Shown here: piece by piece, positions 1-8,101 of the stretch
How positions within the stretch are numbered: the stretch's first letter is position 1
How the letters are laid out: each line of letters starts with the position of its first letter
Source of the DNA: Gammaproteobacteria bacterium
Lineage (GTDB): Bacteria; Pseudomonadota; Gammaproteobacteria; Pseudomonadales; Azotimanducaceae
Direction: 5' to 3'
Assembly (NCBI GenBank): GCA_018667205.1
Contig: JABIVN010000480.1
Span: 1 to 19,328 of the forward strand
Length of the DNA stretch: 19,328 bases
Program-made: the position numbers and the translations under genes
The notes under the pieces: model-generated
What the model saw: the letters and a program-made list of their open reading frames with translations, nothing else
Databases searched by the model: none
Told to the model about the DNA's origin: nothing

Positions 1-695
1 AACAACATTATTTTCGCGATATCTTCCGGCTCTGCATAGCGGCCAAGGGGAATGCTAGCGCGGAGGCCTTCTCTTGCCGTCTCTGCGTCACCCGGCGCTA
101 AGCCTTCTTCCAGGCTACGCATCATTCTGGTTTCAACCGGGGAGGGGTTCACGGTGTTGACGCGAATATTCAAGGCTGCACATTCTAGTGCTGCAGATTT
201 CATCAGTCCAATAACAGCATGTTTTGACGTCGCGTAGGGCGCAATATTCGCGACTCCACCTAGCCCCGCCACACTCGACGTGATAATAATACTGCCACCA
301 CCCCTTTTACTAATGGCAGGAATCGCCGCCTTTAGTCCCAGAAAAGGACCTTTCACATTAACGGCCATAACCTGGTCAAATCGCTTCTCGTCGTAATCAG
401 TGATCGACATAACATCACCCTCGACCCCAGCGTTTGCCAGCAACACGTCAACACCGCCGTAGCGTTCCTCTGCAATGTTGATCATTTTTTGGTTATCCGA
501 GTTACTGGTGACATCAGCCACACAATAACTGACCTTATTACTGCCGATATCATTACACGCAGACTTCAGTGCAGTCTCTTCCAGATCTACCAGCAGTACG
601 TCTGCACCCTCGTTAACGAACAACTTCCCTGCGGCCTTACCTATCCCACCCGCTCCACCGGTAATAACGACAACTTTTCCTTCTAATCGATTCAT
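1..695 (-). CDS. SDR-family NAD(P)-dependent oxidoreductase, C-terminus cut by the window edge
   Basis: Classical short-chain dehydrogenase/reductase that would oxidise an alcohol or reduce a carbonyl with a nicotinamide cofactor in the cytoplasm; the substrate cannot be read from the sequence. Reading from the ATG at 693-695, 231 codons are present, about 90% of a usual 250-residue SDR. Seen: the Rossmann glycine motif TGGAGGIG at residues 12-19, an acidic Asp37 at the end of strand 2 (which in this family favours NAD over NADP), NAG at 88-90, Asn113, Ser141, and the catalytic Tyr154-x3-Lys158 (YATSK). A strong ribosome site (GGGAGGTG) lies just upstream of the ATG. The gene is divergent from the MFS transporter at 820, with about 125 bp between them that may hold shared promoters. 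Family assignment is secure; specific function is unknown. Confidence 0.93.
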   Translation of the reverse strand, partial: MNRLEGKVVVITGGAGGIGKAAGKLFVNEGADVLLVDLEETALKSACNDIGSNKVSYCVADVTSNSDNQKMINIAEERYGGVDVLLANAGVEGDVMSITDYDEKRFDQVMAVNVKGPFLGLKAAIPAISKRGGGSIIITSSVAGLGGVANIAPYATSKHAVIGLMKSAALECAALNIRVNTVNPSPVETRMMRSLEEGLAPGDAETAREGLRASIPLGRYAEPEDIAKIML

Positions 696-819
696 CTAGC
701 ACCTCCCTTTTAGGCCTTAACCAAGTGTGCGTAAAACTATACAGGAAACGTCACAACATCAAATATTTAGCCTGTCGGCCCCGTGATACAATTGTGTTGA
801 AGCCTAACCAGAACCCAGT

Positions 820-2046
820 TTGAGTTCACCCCTTAACTATCGTTGGTCAATTGTAGCCCTTACCCTGGTTAACCAGGCCCTGACTCTGGGCATCATGATC
901 TACAGTTTCGCGCTCTTTGTCGTGCCGTGGCTGGACCACTTTGAAGTCGCCCGGAGCCAGGTGATGGTCGCGATTCTTGCATTTCAGGTAGTCACAGGTT
1001 TGATGAGCCCCATGTTAGGCCGCCTCATGGATCAATTTTTCATGCGCAGGATGGTGATTACAGGTGCTGTATCGATGGGTCTTGGACTAGCCCTGCTTTC
1101 ACAGGCAACCCAGTTCTGGCAGGTTATTTTAGTATATTCCACGCTACTGCCTGTCGGTATGTTGCTCTGCGGCACGCTTGCCTCCCAGACAATGGTCAGC
1201 AAATGGTTTACCGGGAACCGTGGACTGGCTATCGGTCTTTCTGCCATGGGAACATCAATCGGCGGTCTCATCATACCAATAATGGTCATTGAACTGATTG
1301 CGCGTCATGAATGGCAAGGCGCCCTACTCATCCTCTCGGTGGTGTCAACGGTAATTCTGGTACCCCTTAACCTGCTTGTTCTTCGGTTCGAGCCACCCGT
1401 GCCCAACCACAGATCCGGGACAGGCCGATTTGTTAATTCGCGCACGTTGACCACCCAAGAGATTTTAACGTCGAAGGCTTTTTGGATCCCGGTGCTTGCA
1501 CTGATACCCATCAACGCAGCATTTGGAGGCGTTCAGTTCAATCTAGGTGCCTATATGGCCGACCTCGGCCACGACCAATCACTGGCCGCAAAACTCATTG
1601 CTGTCACTTCATTAATGATGATTACGGGTAAACTTTTCTTTGGTGCCATGGGGGACCGAATAGACCACCGCAAGCTTTACTGGATAATGGCGGCGTTATT
1701 GGTCGTGGCACTTTTCTTCTACCAAGGCTCTCCTGGAAAAGCGGACCTGATACTCGCGGCTGGAATTCAGGGTTTCGCTACGGGTGGCGTTATGCCTATG
1801 ATGGGTATCATGTATTCGGCTAGATTCGGCACCCTATCATTCGGCAGAGTACTGGGATACGTCAACCTGGTGCTCATGCTTGGTAGCTTCGGTTCTATTT
1901 TCTCGGGCTGGGTCTTCGATTCAACACAGTCATACGACGTGGCTTTCTGGATCTTCATGGCTTTGATTTTACCCGGGATGATTATCATGTTTTTTTTACC
2001 GCCGCCGGACACCGAGCGCAATATGAGCGCAACAGAACGTGTCTAG
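820..2046 (+). CDS. MFS transporter (MCT/oxalate-formate antiporter-like)
   Basis: Inner-membrane secondary transporter of 408 residues with about 12 hydrophobic segments. Both halves carry the MFS loop 2-3 / 8-9 signature: GRLMDQFFMRR at residues 67-77 and GKLFFGAMGDRIDHRK at 270-285. The stretch KWFTGNRGLAIGLSAMGTS around 128-146 is typical of the monocarboxylate and oxalate-formate branch, so a small organic acid is a plausible substrate, but this is inference. An in-frame stop at 805-807 forces the start downstream. TTG at 820 gives an N-terminus of normal length, although no good Shine-Dalgarno site precedes it. It diverges from the SDR gene and is followed 127 bp later by the PatB-like lyase in the same direction, so the two may be co-expressed. 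Confidence 0.9.
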   Translation: MSSPLNYRWSIVALTLVNQALTLGIMIYSFALFVVPWLDHFEVARSQVMVAILAFQVVTGLMSPMLGRLMDQFFMRRMVITGAVSMGLGLALLSQATQFWQVILVYSTLLPVGMLLCGTLASQTMVSKWFTGNRGLAIGLSAMGTSIGGLIIPIMVIELIARHEWQGALLILSVVSTVILVPLNLLVLRFEPPVPNHRSGTGRFVNSRTLTTQEILTSKAFWIPVLALIPINAAFGGVQFNLGAYMADLGHDQSLAAKLIAVTSLMMITGKLFFGAMGDRIDHRKLYWIMAALLVVALFFYQGSPGKADLILAAGIQGFATGGVMPMMGIMYSARFGTLSFGRVLGYVNLVLMLGSFGSIFSGWVFDSTQSYDVAFWIFMALILPGMIIMFFLPPPDTERNMSATERV

Positions 2047-2052
2047 GGAAAA

Positions 2053-2080
2053 AGTCTGAGTCTCAGATTATTTGCCTTTT
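2053..2080 (+). terminator. weak hairpin after the MFS gene
   Basis: The arms AGTCTGAG (2053-2060) and CTCAGATT (2062-2069) pair over 8 positions with one G-T wobble. A loose T-rich stretch (ATTTGCCTTTT) follows. It sits 7 bp after the stop codon of the MFS gene. The loop must open to at least 3 bases, so the real stem is shorter and termination would be partial at best. Confidence 0.3.
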
Positions 2081-2173
2081 AATCCCACTTATCATTGGTA
2101 TGACTGCAATAATTCAATAAATTTAGTCGCCTAGGCCCCAACCCCTCCCAAGCCCACCAGCGAGCAATCATTA

Positions 2174-3334
2174 GTGTCAAAAAAAACCAGACCAACTTTG
2201 TTTGATCCACCAATAGAAAGACGTGCTTCTGACAGCACCAAATGGTCCCGTTTTTCGAACAAAGAACATGACGTTATCGGCGCCTGGATTGCTGATATGG
2301 ACCTGCCAACCTCTAACAACATTATCAACGCTATCAAAGGCCGGCTTGATGAACGCGTATTCGGCTACAGCGAGCCACCAGATGAGTTCTTCGACGTGGT
2401 GATTCAACGACTGGAAAAAAAATATGGTTGGAAGACGAAAGCGGAATGGTTCGTACCGCAACCCGGTGTCGTGCCCTCACTATTTTTCGCCTCGAACTGC
2501 GTTGGGGATACCGGCGACGCTGTAATGGCTGCTCGGCCAAATTATCGTTATTTTCTGGAGACCGCCGAGCATACTGGGAGAGTATTCCAGCCCATCGATT
2601 GCCACGTAAACCAACATCGATGGGAAATGGATTTTGACCAAATGCGACGAACTATTTCACCAAAAACAAAAACGTTCTTGTTATGTAATCCCCATAACCC
2701 GGTCGGACGCATCCTTGACCAACAAGAACTCGAAACCATAGCCGACCTATGCCTGCGCAACGGAACGATGATCTGTGCAGATGAAATACATGCTGACCTG
2801 GTCCTTGACCGTGATCGGCAGCACATCCCTATCGCTTCATTGCACCCCGAGATAGAAAAAAAATCGATTACGCTGATTTCCGCATCCAAGGCTTTTAACC
2901 TGCCAGCGATTGGAGGATTGTCCCTTGCCATTATCCCGGACCCTGCGTTGCGTTCAGCTTTTCAACACAAGGCTTACGGTGTTGCGACGCATCCGGGCGC
3001 ATTAGCTTATGCCGCAACATTAACAGCCTTCAAGGACTGCGATAACTGGCTGCTGCAAACCATCAGCTATCTTCGAGATAACCGCGATTACCTTCAAGCA
3101 CAAATATCCGGTATCGAAGGGCTGAACATGAATCACGTGGAAGCCACTTTCCTCGCGTGGATCGATGTTTCCAATTCCGGCCTGGCGAATCCAGTCAGCA
3201 CATTTCTTGATTACGGGGTAGCGCTGTCAGATGGCGCAGAAATGGGTAGGGCGGATCATGTCAGGCTTAACTTCGCTTGTCATCGTTCCACTCTGGAGGA
3301 GATAGTCCGAAGGCTTAAAGCAAGTCTGGCTTAG
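2174..3334 (+). CDS. PatB/MalY-type PLP-dependent aminotransferase/C-S beta-lyase
   Basis: Fold-type I PLP enzyme of the MalY/PatB group, which cleaves the C-S bond of cystathionine or other cysteine S-conjugates to a thiol, pyruvate and ammonia. It has 386 residues, the usual length. Seen: the N-terminal WIADMD motif (38-43) that marks this group, CNPHNPVG (171-178), the PLP-ring aspartate Asp203 in ADEIHADL, the Schiff-base Lys239 in SASKAFNLP, and Arg364 in VRLNFACHRS as likely carboxylate binder. That last motif is normally followed by Cys-Pro-Arg; here it is Cys-His-Arg. The start is GTG at 2174 with only a weak purine stretch upstream. The stop codon lies inside a 15-bp tandem repeat that continues in frame downstream (see repeat at 3320). 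C-S lyase versus simple aminotransferase activity cannot be settled from sequence. Confidence 0.9.
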   Translation: MSKKTRPTLFDPPIERRASDSTKWSRFSNKEHDVIGAWIADMDLPTSNNIINAIKGRLDERVFGYSEPPDEFFDVVIQRLEKKYGWKTKAEWFVPQPGVVPSLFFASNCVGDTGDAVMAARPNYRYFLETAEHTGRVFQPIDCHVNQHRWEMDFDQMRRTISPKTKTFLLCNPHNPVGRILDQQELETIADLCLRNGTMICADEIHADLVLDRDRQHIPIASLHPEIEKKSITLISASKAFNLPAIGGLSLAIIPDPALRSAFQHKAYGVATHPGALAYAATLTAFKDCDNWLLQTISYLRDNRDYLQAQISGIEGLNMNHVEATFLAWIDVSNSGLANPVSTFLDYGVALSDGAEMGRADHVRLNFACHRSTLEEIVRRLKASLA

Positions 3335-3369
3335 GCAAGTATGGTTTTGGCAAGTATGGCTTTGGCAAT
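3320..3369. repeat. 15-bp tandem repeat crossing the patB-like stop codon
   Basis: Three full units of 15 bp and part of a fourth: gcaagtctggcttag (3320-3334), gcaagtatggttttg (3335-3349), gcaagtatggctttg (3350-3364) and gcaat (3365-3369). Unit 1 is the last five codons of the lyase (Ala-Ser-Leu-Ala-stop). Units 2 and 3 are in the same frame with TTG where unit 1 has TAG. Without that TAG the reading frame would run on for 31 codons to a TGA at 3428-3430. Confidence 0.9.
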
Positions 3370-3604
3370 GCTACCTGACCTTGGAGAACGGCTGATTGTT
3401 CGAGTGGGGCTCCGTAAACCCAACCAATGAATGGACATCGCAATGATGGCAGCCGGGAGCATCCCCCCTGGGAAGGTCCGCAGAAAATTTGCCGCGGCCA
3501 AAAAGAATTCTCAATGCGCTGATTTTTTTCATCTTAGAAACAAGTCTTTTATTGTTTATCATTATGGTCTTATCGCCACACCACAATTTTAGGTGGCTTA
3601 AGCA
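3370..3604. other. gene-poor interval before the TetR gene
   Basis: The whole space between the lyase and the TetR gene (3335-3649) is 315 bp. Apart from the repeat at its left end and the operator candidate at its right end, I see no convincing gene. A minus-strand frame of 71 codons (3371-3586) contains a Cys-His-His-Cys tetrad but has no clear ribosome site and no recognisable family. The right third is A/T-rich, as expected for promoter DNA. Confidence 0.4.
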
Positions 3605-3633
3605 TATACTTTACGATTGATTTAAAGATCAAT
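3605..3633 (+). promoter_or_regulatory. candidate -10 element and TetR operator palindrome
   Basis: A TATACT hexamer (3605-3610) is followed by the inverted repeat ATTGATTTAAAGATCAAT (3616-3633), with perfect 6-bp arms around a 6-bp centre. The palindrome begins where transcription would start from that -10, 16 bp before the ATG of the TetR gene. This is the classic arrangement for autorepression. No good -35 hexamer is visible, so the promoter assignment is weaker than the palindrome. Confidence 0.5.
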
Positions 3634-3649
3634 TTAGCGAAAAAACCCA

Positions 3650-4351
3650 ATGACCCCTATCCAAGATGGCCAAAAGTCTCGCAGCGGCGCCACGCAAAAA
3701 TCACTAATGCTGGCCGCAGAAACACTAATTGCTGCCAAGGGCATTGAAAATGTTTCCATTAGGGAAATTGTCAAAACTGCGGGTCAAAAGAATGAGTCCG
3801 CGCTTCAATATCACTTCGGAAGTTTTCGCGGCCTGGTTGAATCGATCAGGAGAAATCGGGACAAAGACATTCAAAACATGCGCAGCAAACTGCTTGAAGA
3901 GCTGCTCAAAAAAAACAGGAACCCTGCGTTAAGAGACCTTTGTTGCCTCTTGGCTTCACCCTCGTTTATTCTGGCGAAAAAAGATCTTGGCTTCCGCCGT
4001 TACGTCATCGGATTCAGTCATGAACTGGCACTGACGAATAAATCTGCCTTCACTTTAGCCAGTCAAGCTGGTGGTGGCGGTCAAAGTGGCCAAAAAACCG
4101 AAAAGCTGCTCCGGGCTTCACTTCAGCATCTGACTGATGCTTCATATCGGCGCCGTATGGAAAGCGTCGTCAGGCTCACTGCGATTTCTCTGGGCCATCA
4201 CGCACGCCAAAAAAACGCCTTCCGCGGCACCTTTGCAGAACTATTTTTTAACAATCTGATTGATGAAATAGCTGGCCTACTGACGACACCGGCGTCCCCG
4301 GAGACAAGATCAATAGAGGACGCCATGAACCCCAAAAATGCTCAAAAGTAG
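3650..4351 (+). CDS. TetR/AcrR-family transcriptional regulator
   Basis: Homodimeric one-component repressor of 233 residues. The N-terminal 60-65 residues match the TetR DNA-binding domain: a helix beginning AAETLIAAKG, then the helix-turn-helix IREIVKTAGQKNESALQYHFGS, with the typical Tyr-His-Phe ending. The rest is a helical ligand-binding domain whose sequence does not reveal the ligand. It contains a glycine-rich loop (AGGGGQSGQ) near residue 140. The palindrome at 3616-3633 is the obvious candidate operator. The neighbouring lyase and MFS transporter run in the same direction and are plausible targets. It converges on ybiT, with only 21 bp between the two stop codons. Confidence 0.88.
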   Translation: MTPIQDGQKSRSGATQKSLMLAAETLIAAKGIENVSIREIVKTAGQKNESALQYHFGSFRGLVESIRRNRDKDIQNMRSKLLEELLKKNRNPALRDLCCLLASPSFILAKKDLGFRRYVIGFSHELALTNKSAFTLASQAGGGGQSGQKTEKLLRASLQHLTDASYRRRMESVVRLTAISLGHHARQKNAFRGTFAELFFNNLIDEIAGLLTTPASPETRSIEDAMNPKNAQK

Positions 4352-4372
4352 CGGGATATGGACAAAACCGCC

Positions 4373-5959
4373 TCACGATAGCTTGAGCAGGTACTCCTCG
4401 TAGGTCCCGTGAAAGTCATTAAGCTGTTGACCTTTTATTTCCACGATTCTGGTTGCCAGAGAGGAAACAAACTCACGGTCATGACTTACGAAAATCAAGG
4501 TACCCTCGTAATGCTCGAGCGCTAAATTGAGCGCTTCAATCGCCTCCATATCAAGATGGTTTGTCGGCTCGTCCAGCAACATGACGTTAGGAGAGGACAT
4601 GATCAGCTTGCCAAACAACAGCCGGTTTTTTTCGCCACCAGAACATACATTGACTGATTTCTTGAAGTCTTCCGAGGAAAACAGTAATCGCCCCAGCGTG
4701 GCTCGGACTATTTGGTCATCGTGACTTTCATCGCGCCACTGGCTCATCCAGTCGAACAGGTTGAGCTCTGATTCAAATTCAGCACTCGTATCCTGAGGGC
4801 AGTAACCAAGTGAAGCGTTCTCTGCCCATTTAATTAAGCCAGTTTCTGCCTGAAGGTCGTTCATCAGACACTTCAGGAAAGTTGACTTACCGACACCGTT
4901 TTCCCCAATGATCGCAAGACGGGCTCCCGCCTCAATGATCATGTTCCCGTCTGTAAATAGCGTTTCATCATCAAAGCTGTGGCCAAGACCTTCGAGCGTC
5001 AGTGACAATCGGTGCAGCTTCGTATCCTGTTCAAAACGGATATAGGGACTCACTCGGCTAGAGGGTTTAATATCCGCGAGTTCAATTTTCTCAATTTGCC
5101 GAGCTCTGGAAGTCGCCTGCCTCGCCTTGGATGCGTTAGCAGAAAACCTGCTGACGAAGTGCTTAAGCTCCATTATCTGAGCCTTCTTCTTGGCATTTTC
5201 CGACTGCACTCTCTCTCTGGCGTGGGTAGACGCAATCATAAAGTCGTCATAGTTACCCGGATATACTTTAAGAGTTCCGTAATCGATATCTGCCATGTGG
5301 GTACAAACTGCATTCAGAAAATGTCGATCGTGAGAGACAATCACCATCGTACTCTTGCGTTCGTTTAATGTGTCTTCCAGCCAACGGATCGTATGGATGT
5401 CGAGATTGTTCGTGGGTTCATCAAGAAGCAGGATGTCGGGATCGGCAAAAAGCGCCTGCGCCAGCAACACGCGCAGCTTCCAGCCAGGCGCTACTTCACT
5501 CATCAAACCGTAGTGCAGCGACTCATCGATACTGGCCCCTGCAAGAATCCCACAGGCTCGACTTTCCGCACTGTAACCATCTAATTCGGCAAACTCTACT
5601 TCAAGGTCAGCCACTTTAATACCATCTTCTTCGGACATTTCCGGCAAGGCATAGATTCGATCCCGCTCACGCTTCACCTCAGCCAGTTTTTTGTCGCCCA
5701 TGATGACAGTATCAACAACACTGAATTCCTCATAGGCAAACTGGTCCTGGCTTAGTTCACCCACACGCAGGCTTTTATTAATAGTCACGTTGCCGGAGGT
5801 CGGCTCTAGTGCGCCGCTCAGAATCTTCATGAAGGTTGACTTACCGCAGCCATTGGCGCCTATCAGCCCATACCGGTTGCCAGCGGTGAACTTGACGGAG
5901 ATGTTTTCAAACAATGGCTTGGAGCCAAACTGAATGGTGACGTTTGCTGTGCTGATCAC
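4373..5959 (-). CDS. ybiT: ABC-F family ATPase YbiT
   Basis: Soluble twin-ATPase protein of the ABC-F family, which binds the ribosomal E site and acts on translation rather than transport. It has 528 residues, about the length of Escherichia coli YbiT, which it resembles throughout. Seen: Walker A1 GANGCGKST (34-42), Walker B1 ILLLDEP with Glu181, Walker A2 GENGVGKST (352-360), signature 2 CSGGEKNR (439-446) and Walker B2 VMLLDEP with Glu464. The first-domain signature is not LSGG but the MSEVAPG-type sequence (153-159), as in YbiT itself. The inter-domain linker at about 243-310 is Lys/Arg-rich and helical, corresponding to the P-site tRNA-interaction motif of the family. The start is GTG at 5957-5959. 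It lies downstream of deaD on the same strand with a 104-bp gap. Confidence 0.95.
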   Translation of the reverse strand: MISTANVTIQFGSKPLFENISVKFTAGNRYGLIGANGCGKSTFMKILSGALEPTSGNVTINKSLRVGELSQDQFAYEEFSVVDTVIMGDKKLAEVKRERDRIYALPEMSEEDGIKVADLEVEFAELDGYSAESRACGILAGASIDESLHYGLMSEVAPGWKLRVLLAQALFADPDILLLDEPTNNLDIHTIRWLEDTLNERKSTMVIVSHDRHFLNAVCTHMADIDYGTLKVYPGNYDDFMIASTHARERVQSENAKKKAQIMELKHFVSRFSANASKARQATSRARQIEKIELADIKPSSRVSPYIRFEQDTKLHRLSLTLEGLGHSFDDETLFTDGNMIIEAGARLAIIGENGVGKSTFLKCLMNDLQAETGLIKWAENASLGYCPQDTSAEFESELNLFDWMSQWRDESHDDQIVRATLGRLLFSSEDFKKSVNVCSGGEKNRLLFGKLIMSSPNVMLLDEPTNHLDMEAIEALNLALEHYEGTLIFVSHDREFVSSLATRIVEIKGQQLNDFHGTYEEYLLKLS

Positions 5960-6014
5960 GCTTATGCCTGCTCTATATTAGATAAATTAATGATGGGCCG
6001 AGCTTTCAGGGCGC

Positions 6015-6044
6015 ACTATAAAATACTTCCCAATGCTGAAACAA
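6015..6044 (-). promoter_or_regulatory. candidate promoter for ybiT
   Basis: On the minus strand, TTGTTT (6044-6039) and TATAGT (6020-6015) are separated by 18 bp. The -35 overlaps the hairpin after deaD, so ybiT could be transcribed on its own. The -35 match is only moderate. Confidence 0.3.
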
Positions 6045-6059
6045 GACTGTTTGTTCAGC
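6035..6059 (-). terminator. hairpin just after the deaD stop
   Basis: GCTGAA (6035-6040) pairs with TTCAGC (6054-6059). The stem can be extended by three more pairs with one bulged base, leaving a loop of about six. It begins 4 bp after the deaD stop. The tract that follows on the minus strand is only mildly T-rich, so attenuation or 3'-end protection is as likely as full termination. Confidence 0.4.
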
Positions 6060-6063
6060 ACTT

Positions 6064-7953
6064 TCAAATTGCCGCGCCACTCCCCTCAGAAGGTGGCTTT
6101 CGCGGCTTGCGCTTCTTCACTTTCTCGCCGCTGTTGGACTTTTTCTTTCGCTTCTTTTCACCCGCAGCTGGCTTACCAGACTTCCTTGCTGAGGGCTTCT
6201 CGTCTGCGGGGGCTTTCCGGGAAGGTGTCTTGCTATCAACGCTGACATCAAGCCTGGAGATTTTCAGCTTTTGCCCGCCGATCCAGACTTTCTGTAGGTC
6301 ATTAAACACCGCTTTAGGCATACCCTCGGGAAGCTCGATAAAACTGAACTTATCCCTAATGTCAATGTGTCCGATGTGCTCTGCATCAAGCCCCGCCTCA
6401 TTAGCAATCGCGCCAACAATATTTCCAGGTTGCACTTCATGGTCATGACCGACTTCGATACGGAAGCGTTCCATGCCCTCAGCGAGTTTCTTTTCCGGCC
6501 GCGGCTTTCCTCTTTCTTTTTCTCTTTGTTTGCCTCTTTCTTTGCCTCTTTCTTTTCCTGCACCTTCTCTTTTGAACGGCGTCTCGCCTTTCCCCGCGTC
6601 ACCTTTCCTTTCTCGTGACGCTTTCTTTTCTGGCTCTAAAAGCAGAGATTTTTCACCCATTGAAAGTTTCGCTAACGCAGCGGCAATCTCAATCGGTGAT
6701 ACATCATGTTCCTGCTCGTAGGATTCAAGAATACCTTGCATAAATTCAAGCGAACCGCTGGCAAGTGTGTCCGTAATTGTCTGCTTAAAACGCGAGATTC
6801 TCTGGCTGTTCACCATCTCTGTACTTGGCAACGTCATCGCTTCTATTTTCTGACGAGTTGCTTTTTCAATAGCCGCGAGCATTCGCTTTTCCCGTGGCGA
6901 GACAAAAAGAATTGCTTCACCCTTTCTGCCTGCCCTGCCAGTTCGTCCGATGCGATGAATGTATGCTTCAGCGTCATAAGGGATATCGTAATTAATAACG
7001 TGACTAATCCGATCAACATCAAGCCCTCTTGCAGCGACATCGGTCGCCACCAAAATATCGATGTCGCCTTTTTTTAATCGCGCGACCATTTGCTCACGAT
7101 TTTTTTGCGGCATATCTCCATTAAGCGCTTCTGCGGCATAACCTCTTGCTGCTAGCCGTTCGGCAAGTTCAGTCGTTGCGATTTTCGTTCGGACAAACAG
7201 CAGCACCGCATCGAATGATTCGACTTCCAGAATTCGAGTCAATGCGTCCAGCTTATGCAAATTGCTAACCAACCAGTAGCGCTGACTGATGGACTCAGCG
7301 GTCGCGGTTTTAGCTTTAATAGCAATATTCAGAGGATCTTTAAGGTACCTTTTGGTTATCTTCTGAATTTGCTTCGGCATGGTTGCTGAAAAAAGCGCAA
7401 TCTGGCGATTCTCCGGAGTCTGCTCCATGATCCATTCAACATCATCGATAAAACCCATCCGAAGCATCTCGTCAGCTTCATCCAGCACCAACACCCGCAG
7501 CTTGTCGAGTTTCATGGTGCCTTTCCGGATATGGTCCATCACTCTGCCCGGCGTACCCACTACCACGTGGACACCACGACGAAGCGCCCGAATCTGTCCA
7601 GAATATTCCTGCCCTCCGTAAACTGGCAGAACGTGAAAATCTTTTAGGTGATTGGCATACCGCTGGAATGCCTCGGCTACCTGAATCGCCAACTCCCTTG
7701 TTGGTGTTAGCACCAGTACCTGCTGATAACGACTATCAAGGTCAATATTGGCCAGGAGCGGCAAAGCAAAAGCCGCAGTTTTACCCGTACCTGTAGGTGC
7801 ATGGCCAATCAGATCTCTGCCTTCTAGCAACGGTGGAATAGCACCAAGCTGGATGGGAGAGGGAGTTTCATAACCGACATCTTCAAGCGCCTTAATCAAT
7901 TCAGACGGCAATCCAAGCGATTGGAAGCTTAAAACCGGTTCGGGTTTTGACAT
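6064..7953 (-). CDS. deaD: DEAD-box ATP-dependent RNA helicase DeaD (CsdA)
   Basis: RNA helicase that unwinds short RNA duplexes and helps large-subunit ribosome assembly and mRNA turnover in the cold, by analogy with E. coli DeaD. It has 629 residues, the usual length. Seen: Q-motif Phe10 and PSPIQ (31-35), motif I APTGTGKT (52-59), PTREL (84-88), DEAD (158-161), SAT (189-191), ARGLD (308-312) and HRIGRTGR (333-340). A DbpA-type RNA-binding domain (around residues 475-550, with IGHIDIRDKFSFIEL) follows. It is flanked by very basic low-complexity segments, an (ERGK)n tract before it and a Lys/Arg-rich tail after it. The ATG at 7953 has a GAGG ribosome site 5 bp upstream. A sound promoter candidate lies at 8002-8029. 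Confidence 0.96.
   Translation of the reverse strand: MSKPEPVLSFQSLGLPSELIKALEDVGYETPSPIQLGAIPPLLEGRDLIGHAPTGTGKTAAFALPLLANIDLDSRYQQVLVLTPTRELAIQVAEAFQRYANHLKDFHVLPVYGGQEYSGQIRALRRGVHVVVGTPGRVMDHIRKGTMKLDKLRVLVLDEADEMLRMGFIDDVEWIMEQTPENRQIALFSATMPKQIQKITKRYLKDPLNIAIKAKTATAESISQRYWLVSNLHKLDALTRILEVESFDAVLLFVRTKIATTELAERLAARGYAAEALNGDMPQKNREQMVARLKKGDIDILVATDVAARGLDVDRISHVINYDIPYDAEAYIHRIGRTGRAGRKGEAILFVSPREKRMLAAIEKATRQKIEAMTLPSTEMVNSQRISRFKQTITDTLASGSLEFMQGILESYEQEHDVSPIEIAAALAKLSMGEKSLLLEPEKKASRERKGDAGKGETPFKREGAGKERGKERGKQREKERGKPRPEKKLAEGMERFRIEVGHDHEVQPGNIVGAIANEAGLDAEHIGHIDIRDKFSFIELPEGMPKAVFNDLQKVWIGGQKLKISRLDVSVDSKTPSRKAPADEKPSARKSGKPAAGEKKRKKKSNSGEKVKKRKPRKPPSEGSGAAI
6505..6552. repeat. 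12-bp repeat encoding (ERGK)n in deaD
   Basis: Four consecutive 12-bp units, read on the minus strand as Glu-Arg-Gly-Lys, Glu-Arg-Gly-Lys, Gln-Arg-Glu-Lys and Glu-Arg-Gly-Lys. The two at 6529-6540 and 6541-6552 (tttgcctctttc) are identical at the DNA level, which points to recent duplication rather than selection for composition alone. The tract lies between the helicase core and the RNA-binding domain. Confidence 0.85.
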
Positions 7954-8001
7954 GTGGACCTCGGGGAACCAGATACCAGAAGCAGTATCCGTGCGGGCGC
8001 G

Positions 8002-8029
8002 AGTATAGTTTTAATATCACAAAAATCAA
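8002..8029 (-). promoter_or_regulatory. sigma-70-type promoter candidate for deaD
   Basis: On the minus strand, TTGATT (8029-8024) and TATACT (8007-8002) are separated by 16 bp, matching the consensus at 4 and 5 of 6 positions. Predicted transcription would start near 7995 and leave a leader of about 40 bases before the deaD ATG. The spacer is A/T-rich. Confidence 0.55.
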
Positions 8030-8101
8030 TCTAAATCGAGAATCAAAGGCTAAAGTGCTCACCGACCCGTGAAAGCCTAAATACCCAGAACATCAGATTG
8101 G

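Noticed and set aside
3371..3586. Minus-strand frame of 71 codons with a Cys-His-His-Cys tetrad
   Set aside because: It has no recognisable family and no ribosome site, and its 3' end runs into the tandem repeat region. It is more likely chance.
4111..4351. Frameshift or truncation of the TetR gene because of its Gly-rich loop and close convergence with ybiT
   Set aside because: The frame is intact to a normal length for the family, and convergence with a short gap is common.
5012..5619. Plus-strand open frames opposite ybiT
   Set aside because: They are shadows of a strongly conserved ABC-F gene, with low-quality composition and no family resemblance.
6367..6721. Plus-strand Ser/Phe-rich frames opposite the basic region of deaD
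   Set aside because: These are artefacts of the Lys/Arg/Glu-rich antisense sequence, with no start signals.
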